This document shows, in pieces, positions 54,594 to 64,000 of a stretch of DNA of 64,000 nucleotides; the first letter of the stretch is position 1, and each line of letters opens with the position of its first letter. The translations under genes and the position numbers were made by a program. This DNA comes from Chlorops oryzae (lineage: Eukaryota > Arthropoda > Insecta > Diptera > Chloropidae): positions 91,952,631 through 92,016,630 of the forward strand of contig CM035806.1 in NCBI GenBank assembly GCA_020466095.1. The letters run 5' to 3'. Below the pieces are notes generated by a model, which was given only the letters and a program-made list of their open reading frames with translations, was not told the origin of the DNA and made no database searches.

Positions 54594-56410
54594 TCACTGC
54601 TCTCGTGGTTTTCTGACATCCAGTACTGCTATCTTCGTCGCTGGTCGATGATACACGCCGGTTCCGGTTTTGACTATAGCACTTCTTACTTGTCCGTCTT
54701 TGGCTATGAAGGTACTGGTGACAATTCCTTTGGGCCACGAGTACCGTGGAAGCTGCGGGTCGATAATAAGAACAATGTCGTCGACTTCAATCGGTTTGAC
54801 CTTAGAAAACCATTTCGACCTCCTCGTTAAGATTGGCAAAACTTCTTTTATCCACCGCTTCCAAAAGCAGTCCGCTAAGTATTGCGAGTGGCGCCATGAA
54901 TGTCGAACATATTGGTTGGTAGAATCGAAGTTTCCTGGGGGCTTTTGTTCATTCGAGCTACCCAACAAAAAATGATTGGGAGTTAAGGCTTCTTCTTCTG
55001 CAGTATCTAAGGGCACGTAGGTAAGAGGACGACTATTGAGGATACTTTCGACTTCAATTAAAAGATTTTGGAGTTTTTCGTCCGAAAGCTTCGATGACGG
55101 TGCAGCGATTTTATATAAGATGTTTTTTGCGGAGCGTATCATGCGCTCCCACGCGCCACCCATGTGTGGGCTTCCTGGTGGTATAAACGTCCATTTAGTT
55201 TCATACTCCGCAAGTTTATCACATAGATTTTCGAAATTTATTTTTGGGTACGCATCCCGTAGTTCCTTTTCAGCTGCTACGAAGTTCTTCCCATTGTCAC
55301 TGTAGATATGTAACGGAATACCTCTTCTGGCGATAAAATTTCTTATAGCAGAGACACAGGAGTTCATAGAAAGAGAGTATGCCACTTCGATATGAGCAGC
55401 ACGGCATGTCAAGCATGTGAAAAGAACGCCATATCGCTTCTCTTGATGTCTTCCCACAGTCACGTGTATCGGACCAAAGTAATCCACGCCTACAAAGGAA
55501 AAAGGTCTCTCAAAGGCAGCGGTGCGCGCAGGGGGTAATTCACCCATTAACGGTACGACTGGTCTGGCTTTTTCGTTTTTACAAACTTGACATGAAGTTC
55601 GAACTGATTTTAACAAGCGTCTTAAACCGGCGATATAAAATTTCTGGTGAATTTCATTGAGCACGGTCTCATGGTGGACATGATGGTACTTACGATGATA
55701 CCAATCTACTACTAGTTTTGTGATACAATGTTGTTTTGGCAAAATAATCGGATTTTTAAATTCTTCACTTTTGGCCGCGCATTGTATACGGCTGTTCATT
55801 CTTATCACGTTTCTATCATCAATAAAGGCTGATAGCTTGTGCAAAGGATCGTTTTTACGCATGATCAGTACAGAACCGGAATCAGAATCTTTGATTTCGA
55901 AGTGAAAGACGTCATTCTGAGCAATACGAAATAATTGCGCTTTAGCCCAGAGAAGTTGCTCTCTGGTTAAAATCAGGTTGATATTTTTGTTAAAATTATA
56001 TTTTTTGTTATCCACTTTGATTTTAAGATTTTCTATAAAACGTTTCACATTCGCTAAGCTGCGCCACAAGTACTCCCATCTCGAGAAACGATTTGGGTCG
56101 ATGACCTTAGATTGATCTATTTGAAATCCTACAAGGAAGGGTGGGGTTTCTAAGAATGCCTCGGTAGGCGCTCTCTCAATTTGAAAATTTTCATATAGAT
56201 CTTGTTGAGGCCAATGCTCACTAGGCTTTGTTAAAAACTCTGGTCCGCAAAACCATTCATTTGTTGATGCAAATTCAATTTGAGTTTTCGATTTTGTTGC
56301 TTTATCGGCGACGTTTTGCTTCGACGGCACATAGAGCCACTTGGAGCCGTTCGTATTCGCTTGTATTTCCGCAATTCGAAACATCACAAACTGTTTATAT
56401 TTACGAGGAT
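54594..56410 (-). CDS. BEL/Pao pol, 3' part: RNase H end, integrase, C-terminal domain
   Basis: Open minus-strand frame entering from the assembly gap at 56411 and ending at 54594. The order is: end of RNase H ('WLYVPSKQNVADKATK'); a linker; the integrase zinc finger ('HRKYHHVHH' through 'CQVCKNEKA'); a catalytic core with 'FVGVDYFGPIHV', 'IYSDNGKNF' and 'GAWERMIRSAK' giving D, D, E; and the BEL/Pao-specific C-terminal domain ('YSWPKGIVTSTF', 'DGQVRSAIVKT', 'HRPATKIAVL'). No stop or frameshift over about 605 codons, so this copy is well preserved. Protease and RT would lie in the gap or be absent. Confidence 0.93.
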
Positions 56411-56510
56411 NNNNNNNNNNNNNNNNNNNNNNNNNNNNNNNNNNNNNNNNNNNNNNNNNNNNNNNNNNNNNNNNNNNNNNNNNNNNNNNNNNNNNNNNNN
56501 NNNNNNNNNN
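56411..56510. other. Assembly gap, 100 N
   Basis: Exactly 100 N, a common placeholder for unknown length. BEL pol on the left and LINE ORF1 on the right are both cut by it, so their adjacency is not proven. Confidence 0.99.
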
Positions 56511-57051
56511 CGGATTCTGCTGGTAACCTTGGTGGTGGAACAACACTAGAGCCTGCATATTTCACCTTCTCTTCTAATCTGGCTGCTTTATCCACGAGCG
56601 CCATGATGAGCGATTCAAAGCGATTCCCGGCATGTAAGACATTTAGTGCGACGTTCCGTGCTACGTTTTCGGTGAGAACCGCTTGGTTAAGCGCCAACTT
56701 AATTCCTGCCACTGCCTCTATGACCGCCCCAATAGAAAGGTCTGCACTTGCCTCGCTCCCTCTTTCAATGGCTCTCCTGGGTAGCTTTTTGGATTGCTCC
56801 TTAATTTCGTGGGCTTCTTTTCCCTTCGGTGACGCCATTGAAGGTACCTGGTTAGCTTTTGCTTTTTCCCTATTTTTGGCACTCTTCCTCTTCAGCTTCT
56901 GCGACGGTATCTCAGCATTCTCGCTGTCAGTAGACACCAAGGTCGACCGCGCTTCGTCCACATCTTCCTTATCAGTAAGGCTTATGTCCGACATTGACAC
57001 AGTAACGCCAAATTTCTTAGCTTTCGAGGCCATTTTGTCCAGTTGGACCAC
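56511..57051 (-). CDS. R1-like LINE ORF1, N-terminal part, copy 2
   Basis: Minus-strand frame from ATG 57051 (or the Met six codons later, 57033), open to the gap. It matches copy 1 (9719-10242) closely but without its one-base deletions, so the frame is intact from the start. It contains the Lys/Arg/Ser-rich N terminus and the helical middle; the zinc knuckles fall beyond the gap. The start is preceded by about 65 bases of leader and then the 52-bp junction motif. Confidence 0.85.
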
Positions 57052-57115
57052 ACTTTTTGTTTTTGCGCACTTAATTTAGAAATAGTTTGCTCAAATTACC
57101 AAATTAACACTGAAA

Positions 57116-57167
57116 AGGTTGAGAACCCCTGGCGGCGGTGGCCACAGACCACCACGCTGGGAGCGCC
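57116..57167. repeat. 52-bp motif at LINE/gypsy head-to-head junction, copy 2
   Basis: Full 52-bp form of the motif described at 3043-3094, with the LINE leaving to the left and gypsy sequence leaving to the right, the same arrangement as at 10325. Confidence 0.75.
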
Positions 57168-58510
57168 ACACTGGCGCAGCCGCATTTTTCGAACTTCGTT
57201 TCCAGGGAAAGAAAAATGGTGAGTCAAAGTAATCTCTCCAATTTCATAATTATGTTGATTTTAATTTTCCAACGAAATTTCATTATGTTTTTTTATATAT
57301 ATCGTGAAATCGAAAATTAAAGACGATCAATTATTTATTTTTGGGTTTAAATTGGTGTTGTGGAAACGATTTCCTTTTCTTGTTTCAAAATGAAAAAGAA
57401 CAATTAAGCAAAAACAAGAAACTAATTTTTTTTTTGTTTAAGTGCATCGGTTAAATCTATTTATGTTTAAAATTTGGCAGTTTTCTTTCGTGTGATCGAA
57501 TTGTTGAATTTGGTTATGTAGTAACTTCGATCGTTAAAGCGTGGCTCTATGTAAGAATTCAACAAAGAAATCATGTACGATCTGCTCAAACAAACATAAA
57601 TTTATTATTTCCCATATTTTTCTGAATTTTGTCTGAACAAAAACGATCTTGTGTGTAAGCTAGCGGCGCAGCGTTCTCTCTCGGCTGCCGCTCACTTTTT
57701 AGTTTCCCCTTGCCATAAAAAGACATATCAAGCATACACATAGCAAGGGTTCGTAAGACTACGCTGCGATCGTTTGAGTAAAATAAAGAAATAAAACGAT
57801 CGTTGCAGCTCTGCAAATGTGGTTTGTGCTGTCGTGTGTTTTTTCAGATGCGGTAAAAATTTATTTCACGTTTTCGGATTTATAACAGGAAATAAATTAA
57901 TATATATCTTGAAGTGCTAAGTACAAGAGGAGAGGAGGTGAGAAATTTATATTTCAATGGTTTTCCGATTTTAATGAAATCACGTAAAAAAAAAAGAATA
58001 TATAAGTATACATAAATTTCACGTCAAGTTTTAGAGCAGGTGGAAAAAAAAATCCTATTTTTTTGTTAGTTTTCTCTATTCTTCTTCTCTCTGTGCAAAC
58101 TATGTGTGATAGTGCTATAAAATTGAATCTGTCTTGATGATACGTATGATTGTCGGGGTATTTATTGGGAGAAAAAGTTTTTTTTTGGCAAGCGGGAATA
58201 AAACATAAAAAAAAAAAATAATATATATATATATATATAAAATTTGTGGTCAGAAAATATTTTTATTGTTCTACTGGCTGTCTAACTTCCGTTAGATAGT
58301 TCATCGTTCGTTAATATTCGCGGCCGGGTACAACATTTTAATTTTGTTTTCTTAACAAGTGACCCCACGTTCGGGAAAAAGCAAAAAAACATTGGGTGGT
58401 GCGATTCAGTTACCATTTTTTGAACTCGCTTTGATACTTCTACTTTGGACTAACTCTTATGAATAAAACACAATCAAATGGATTTTTCTCTTACCGTAAA
58501 GTCTGACTAA
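57168..58510 (+). mobile_element. 5' leader / probable 5' LTR of decayed Ty3/gypsy element, copy 2
   Basis: Closely similar to 10376-11718 with small indels. 'cttaaca' ends at 58357, followed by the tRNA-Trp-like 'gtgaccccacgttcgg' (58359-58374). The partner LTR was not found. Confidence 0.45.
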
Positions 58511-60288
58511 ATGGAAAAGGAAGAAGAAGAATTGAAGCAGAATTTAAGGCAATCGGAAGATAGAGCAACAACTATTTTAAAGGAAGTGTGGGACCTTACT
58601 AAGCAAATAAATCCCAGTAGAGAGGCAGTTACCTTATAAGAAGACAATTTAGCTGTCAAGCGTTATACCCGTTTGGAAGAAGCTTTATTTCTCTTAGAAA
58701 ACGCCAAACACTGCGCTGGTTCAAATACAGAAAAGAATAAGGAGAAAATTAGTCAGTTGACAGAAACAGTCACCCTTTTAGAAAATAATTGCCTAGAATT
58801 GAGTAAAAGAATAAATGCAAGCGCAGCGCTCATTGAGGAGTCTGAAGAAAATAACGAGATTCTCAGAGAAGCATTAAGTAGCGCTGTAGGAGGACAAGTA
58901 GCTGAGGAATTGGAACGAAGTTAGGCAGCAGCGAGGGAACAGAAGAAGGAAACCGAATACCTCAAGGTAAAAGTTAGAAATTTACGAGAAAGTTTAAAGA
59001 ATCTCTGTCGCACTTCGCCCTCTCCTTCCCCTACTCCCACTCCAATAACACCTGAACAATCAGAACAAGCCGGTCAGCGAAATAAAGCTGAAAATTGCAT
59101 TCTACAACAGGGACTTAAGGATATAATTCAGGAAGCGAGTATTCCAACTATAACAATTACAATGGCCAACCCTACAGATTAACAGATTAGTACCATATTT
59201 CGCGGCCACCAATGGCCCGGAACTTAGAGCAGATGTTCATAGATTTATCGCCGGTTGCAAATTAGCGAAATTAACTATTAATGAGCACGACACACAGAAT
59301 GCAATAAAGTGCATTAAACAAAGATTAGCGGGCCATGCTTTCGAGTCATTGTCAAACAAAGTTTTTAGCAATATTGACGAACTGTGCGAGTTCGTCAAAC
59401 AATTTTTTCTAAAGAAGAGAACGCTCGAAGATATAAGAGCAGAAATTATATCGAGTAAACAGAAAGCAGGGGAATCTATTTGCCTTTTTGGGGGTAGGGT
59501 TGAGGCCCTATTGAATGAAGCAGAAAGTATCATTAGCGATAAATGTAGTGAACAGGAATCTCACTCCGTGTTAGACGAATATAAAACTTTAACCGCTTAA
59601 CGGTTTATAATGGGTTTAAGAGAGCCCTCAATCAAACATCGTTTCGTAGGATGCCAAAACAAACTCATCCGCGACCTCGTAAAAATAGGTGAGGAAGCCG
59701 AGGAGTTGTTTGGCGATACCCCATTGCAAATAAATACAGTGGACTCGGCTGGTCAAAATGCCACGAGACCACCAAGTGCACCTCAGTGTTCTTTCTGCCA
59801 GCGGGAGGGTCACTCGACTGAATCGTGTTTTCGTGCGAGAGGAAACAATCAGAGTAGTCGAAACGGCCAAGAAATGACCCGAAGGACGCAAACTAACTAC
59901 TTACTGCTCACGACGCGGCCATGCTTACAACAATTGTTTCGAGCGGCTCGCAAAACTTTTCTGCCAGGTATGTCTAATGAAAGGCCATGAAACTAATCCA
60001 TTCTGCCAACAATCCGCACTAACGGATGGGCGAAATTTTTCCAGACAAAATTCTTTCCTAAGGCCTACAACACCAAACTCGCAAGCGGTAAACCAACAAT
60101 CGACTCCAGCAAACTCCTTAACGAACAATCGAAGTAGCACAACTCCACAAACACAAGAACGAAATCCCAACAATCCAGTGCAGTGCTACAGATGTAAAGA
60201 ATTTGGTCACATTGCCTGGAACTGCACCAAGCAACTACAGGATCAGGGAAACTTATTGCGGCCCAGTGCCGGCCAATAGACTGGAATG
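58511..60288 (+). pseudogene. Ty3/gypsy gag, decayed, copy 2
   Basis: ATG at 58511. In-frame stops are at 58637 (TAA), 58922 (TAG) and 59598 (TAA), identical in position to copy 1. An N-terminal coiled-coil-like region, then a capsid-like region (open 59349-59597 and 59610-59990), then zinc knuckles CSFCQREGHSTESC (about 59786) and [14 protein letters not shown] (about 60184) in a shifted frame. It is better preserved than copy 1 at several homopolymers. Confidence 0.82.
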
Positions 60289-60320
60289 CCCCAAATGAGT
60301 GTAACAAACGGCCGAACCAG

Positions 60321-61631
60321 TTGTTGGAAGACCAGCAACCGAAAGTAACGACAACAGACCCATTGGAAGAAAAACCCCCAATCGACGAAGTCCCTAGCTC
60401 CAATTCAAAGACGTTACGCAGTCAAAAGTCGGATTGTACTCCTTTAAAGGTCAAAAAACCTGTAAAGAAAGTGACATTCAATGACACAATAACAACATTT
60501 GTGTATGCCTTAGAAAAGGACTCTGAGCTGAGGGGCATCAGCGATACAAAAACTAGAAATTCTATCTCAAAAGTAAAAAATTGTTTTTCGATTTTCAACT
60601 TTGTATTGTATATATTTCAATTGATTTTAATAAATTCTATGAACTTTGTTGTGCCCAAAATAAATGAGTTAAAACAAAATTTTTTGATTTTCAGGGGTAA
60701 GAAAGAAACCTCAGTATTCGACTGCGAGTGTTCAAAAAACGCACAGTTCAGTTGGGGGAGATTACTTCGAAAATTTACCTTCAAATCAGGACAAAATGAG
60801 GATGTAGCTAACAGTTTAAATTTGAGACACGAGCTTCCGGTAGAAGATGCTTTTATAGAAATACCGTGCCAAAAAACGTATAGGAGAAAAGCCACATTGT
60901 TAATTGATTCTGGTGCGGATACCAGTTTGATTAGAAGAGAATCGTTAGCAGATGATGTAGACATTGATTTTAAAAAGGTTAAGCGTTTAGTAGGAGCTTT
61001 CGGAGGAGACTCCAGCACGATAGGTGAAGTGAAAATAGAACACGATCAGATTCCGTCATTGAAGTTAAATATGCAAGTAGTCCCTTATGGTACATATTTG
61101 CCAGCGGATGGTCTCCTTGGACGAGATTCACTCTGTAATAAGACCATAACGGATACGATAAGAAAAAATATCACTTTTGTTGAAAAGGGAGCACAGGTAG
61201 CTACCCTACCGTTAATTTTGAAGAATTCTTCTTGTAATGTTCACGTGGCTAGAAAAATCACAATTCAACCGAGATCGATAAGAATAATTGCAGTTAGTAC
61301 AGGGTTACTAGCGAATGATTTAGTGGTGCACAAAAGAGAAGTGGCACCAAACGTTTATATTGGAGAAAGTATTACAAAACCCCAGAATGGGTTGGGATAT
61401 GTATCAGTTTTGAATGCCTTAGAGGATCAGGCTAAATTAGATATGAAAACTGAACTACAGTATAGTCTTTTAGACGACTATGCCATGTTACGCGAGAATT
61501 TTTCTAAGTATGGAGCGTTGAGTCAGACGGAACAAAGATACTCAACAATAGAGAAGGAGTTTTTGGCTATAGTGTGGGCCACAAAAAATTTCAGATCCTA
61601 TTTACTAGGGCGTCATTTCACTATTTACTGA
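60321..61631 (+). pseudogene. Ty3/gypsy protease joined directly to RNase H remnant, copy 2
   Basis: A 436-codon open frame. It contains an AT-rich intron-like insert (60573-60694), protease with [12 protein letters not shown] (about 60898) and '[12 protein letters not shown]', a linker, and then, near 61495-61515, an abrupt passage into late RNase H ('[18 protein letters not shown]'). The entire RT palm, including Y-x-D-D, is absent although the frame remains open, so the deletion was in frame or was frame-restored. The frame ends after 'GRHFTIY' through a frameshift shared with copy 1. Confidence 0.85.
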
Positions 61632-62988
61632 CCATAAGCCGTTGAGAGGAATAGCGAATTTAAAAGACCAAACGTCTAGGTTGGCTAGATTCCGACACAA
61701 GTTGTCAGAGTTCGACTTTGAAATTTAATATAAGCCGGGGAAAACAAATCAGAATGCTGACGCTCTAAGTAGATTGTCCTACGAAGATACCAACATAGCC
61801 GTAGTGACAAGATCTCAGGCCAGGCAAAAGGCAGACCCGTCAGATAGTTCAGGGGTAGTCGAGGAAGTTTGTTTAGAAAATAAAGAAGAAGGGGATATGT
61901 TAGATAACCCTGATTTGGGAAAGGAAGACTCAGCCGTTTTCCTGACAGACCCCAGGGATATAAAAAATGTACTAAAACAATTTCACGATAGTCCGATGGG
62001 TGGGCATAAAGGGGCCCCAAAAACATATTTCCGTATTCGCCGCCAATTTAAGTGGAGCGGCATGCAACGCCAAATAAGAGATTATGTCAAGGCATGTACT
62101 AAATGTCAGCAGAATAAGGCTAGCAAAGCGACGAAAATGCCCATGGTTATAACAGATACGGCTCATAGACCATTCGACAAACTGTTTATGGACATGGTAG
62201 GTCAACTACCTACCACCGCCTCAGGCAACAGATATATTCTCCCAATAATAGATGATTTCTCTAAATATTTCATTTTTGCGGCCATGCCGGATGCAGAGGC
62301 TAGCACAGTAGCGAAAATTTTTTTTAAAGAGGTCATTTCGAAATTTGGTATACCACGACTTTTGGTGACCGATAACGGCACGAACTTTAGTTCCAAACTA
62401 TTTTCAGATATTTGCAAGCTACTGGCAGTGAAAAGACTTACAACTAGTCTATATCACCCTCAGTCAAACGGGGCACTGGAAAGATGTCACCGGCCTTTGG
62501 CCGAACATCTTCGTATGGTGGTAAATGAAGATGGTACGAACTGGGACGAATGGCTATGCCATTCTATGCACGTTCATAATAATTCGGTCCACACCGCAAC
62601 CAAACATACGCCCACTAAGGTGCTTTTTGGTTTCGATGTCTACTTGCCAGTAAATTTGAAGAAAAAATCCATACCTCTCTATAACCCAGACCACTACAGC
62701 AAAATGCTGAAGTACCAAATTCAAAGAACGTATTAATTGGTACGAAAAAACCAAGAAAAATCAAAAGAAAATTCGAAGAAATATTATGATACCACAATAA
62801 ATTTACAAACATTTAAAAGCGGTGAAAAGGTTTGGCTAAAAAACCAGAATCGAAAAAACAAATTTTCATCACCATGGGTGGGCCCTTTTACAGTAGTGTC
62901 CGCTATTGGTCCGGTGAATACCAAGCTTTTGATAAAGGGAAAAGAAAAAACGTACCACAACAACCTTTTGAAACTATATCACAAGTAA
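61632..62988 (+). pseudogene. Ty3/gypsy RNase H end and integrase, copy 2
   Basis: It continues with '[12 protein letters not shown]', an in-frame TAA at 61726, then 'NADALSRL' and the integrase open from 61774 to 62733. HHCC finger and D, D, E residues are as in copy 1 ('LFMDMVG', 'LVTDNGTNF', 'SNGALERCH'). A TAA at 62734 is followed without frame change by the C-terminal module ('KVWLKNQ', 'WVGPFTVV') to the terminal TAA at 62986. The integrase core itself is uninterrupted. Confidence 0.87.
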
Positions 62989-63173
62989 TATCCAAAACAA
63001 TTTTATATTTTTTTTTTCGTTTATATTCGTTTTCAAAGAATTTAGTTAAAAAAAAAATGTATGAACACAGCTTGCGTACAGTATAGTACTCCAAATGCGA
63101 CAAACGTTGTCCTTTAAATTTTTTTTAATGCGGATTCCCTGTGTTTAATCGTGCAACATTTTGCTACTCTGTC

Positions 63174-64000
63174 TATAAATTTTTCTATTTTAAAAATTTG
63201 ATGCGAAGATTTTTCCTATTCTTCGATGCTACAGTTTTCATTTTCGGTTTATTTAAAAAAAAAATTATATATACTTACTTATAATTGAATGTACTATCAA
63301 AATATTCAGTTATCGGTAAGTTATATATGTCGGGATAACCAAAGTTTTTTTTTAATACTTTTGGAAAAAAAAATTTTGACAGGCAACTTATGCTGTCACA
63401 AAAAAAAAATTTTTTTCTGATTAAAAAAAAATTAATATTAAAAAAAAAAATTGTCCAAAAATCTAATTTTTTCGTCTGCAGTTTTGGACAAGTATATCTC
63501 CTAACATGGCGATATTACCGTTCACAATTAATAAGCTTTTGAAAAAAACAAAGTCAAACAATAAAAATTTGAAAACAGAAGTCAAATTTTTGGAACGATT
63601 TGATAATGAACGATTTTCTGCTAACTTTCAATACTAAACTCAGTACTTAAGCTTAAACCTATATGAACTTAAAAAAAAAAAATATTAATAATAATTTCAA
63701 TGATACATTATTTGGATTTTACTTAAATTTACTCAAAATAAAACTTTCATCTATTTGACAAAGGCTTAAGTAACTCTCGACGTCAGCAGAATCGCCTAAA
63801 ATTTTTAACTAACCTCCTTTTTCGCTTCTAATAATAAATACCAACAAACATATATGTTAGTGTAACTATACTAGTTTACTAGAAATAAGTTTACGAATCA
63901 ACCGGAAATTACCAGCGGCAACTTTCCAGGAACTCCACTACATTACTTCAAGGCACAAAATTTCATCTTTATATGACGTTTCCAACTCCATTACACGGCA
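63174..64000. repeat. 4.84-kb repeated block, copy 3 (start only)
   Basis: Matches 1-828 and 16369-17196 but with several A/T-run length differences (for example near 63193, 63355 and 63405), unlike the near-identical copies 1 and 2. It follows gypsy copy 2 exactly as copy 2 follows gypsy copy 1. The window ends as the MITE at its 63995 position begins. Confidence 0.93.

Overview
The window is a transposon-dense stretch of a higher fly genome. The evidence is an AT-rich background, a mariner of the irritans type, mini-me/DINE-like elements with (TA)n plus (GTCY)n microsatellites, BEL/Pao, Ty3/gypsy, an R1-like LINE and hAT. A tephritid fruit fly is plausible, but that is inference. I found no convincing host gene, tRNA, rRNA or CRISPR array. 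A run of exactly 100 N at 56411-56510 marks a scaffold gap, so this is draft assembly.

Layout. A 4.84-kb AT-rich block (1-4839) recurs at 16369-21207 almost base for base, and its start recurs at 63174-64000. In the two places where its left side is visible, it follows a decayed Ty3/gypsy element (10376-16183 and 57168-62988) that has lost the reverse transcriptase core. That gypsy element sits head to head with an R1-like LINE on the minus strand (about 8090-10325 and 56511-57116). The whole LINE-gypsy-block assembly is therefore a repeated composite, and it continues beyond both window ends. Between the first block and the LINE are a DINE/helentron-like element (5330-6141) and a BEL/Pao LTR with a primer binding site matching tRNA-Pro (7397-7686).

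21.2-31 kb holds mini-me-like elements, a mariner (24048-25349) with one nonsense codon, several inverted-repeat elements and diverged dispersed repeats. 31516-36086 is a complete hAT element: an 8-bp target duplication, a transposase gene with an intron and a BED finger, one single-base frameshift, and three smaller inverted-repeat elements nested inside. 37590-43083 is a nearly intact Ty3/gypsy element on the minus strand with both LTRs, inserted in a (TA)n tract. 43792-44448 is a poly(A)-tailed retroposon built of four 78-bp repeats and a unique tail, with a 12-bp target duplication. 46362-47732 is a large foldback element with 665-bp arms. 49740-51130 is a long G-poor tract. 53749-56410 holds two BEL/Pao LTRs in series and the 3' part of a BEL pol gene.

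A four-copy family of unknown class (30172-31036, 36446-37145, 51907-52627, 52910-53547) carries repeated CGCG-centred palindromes and ends at the same right terminus in each copy. Together the window reads as nested insertions of many ages, with at least one large recent duplication or an assembly duplication.
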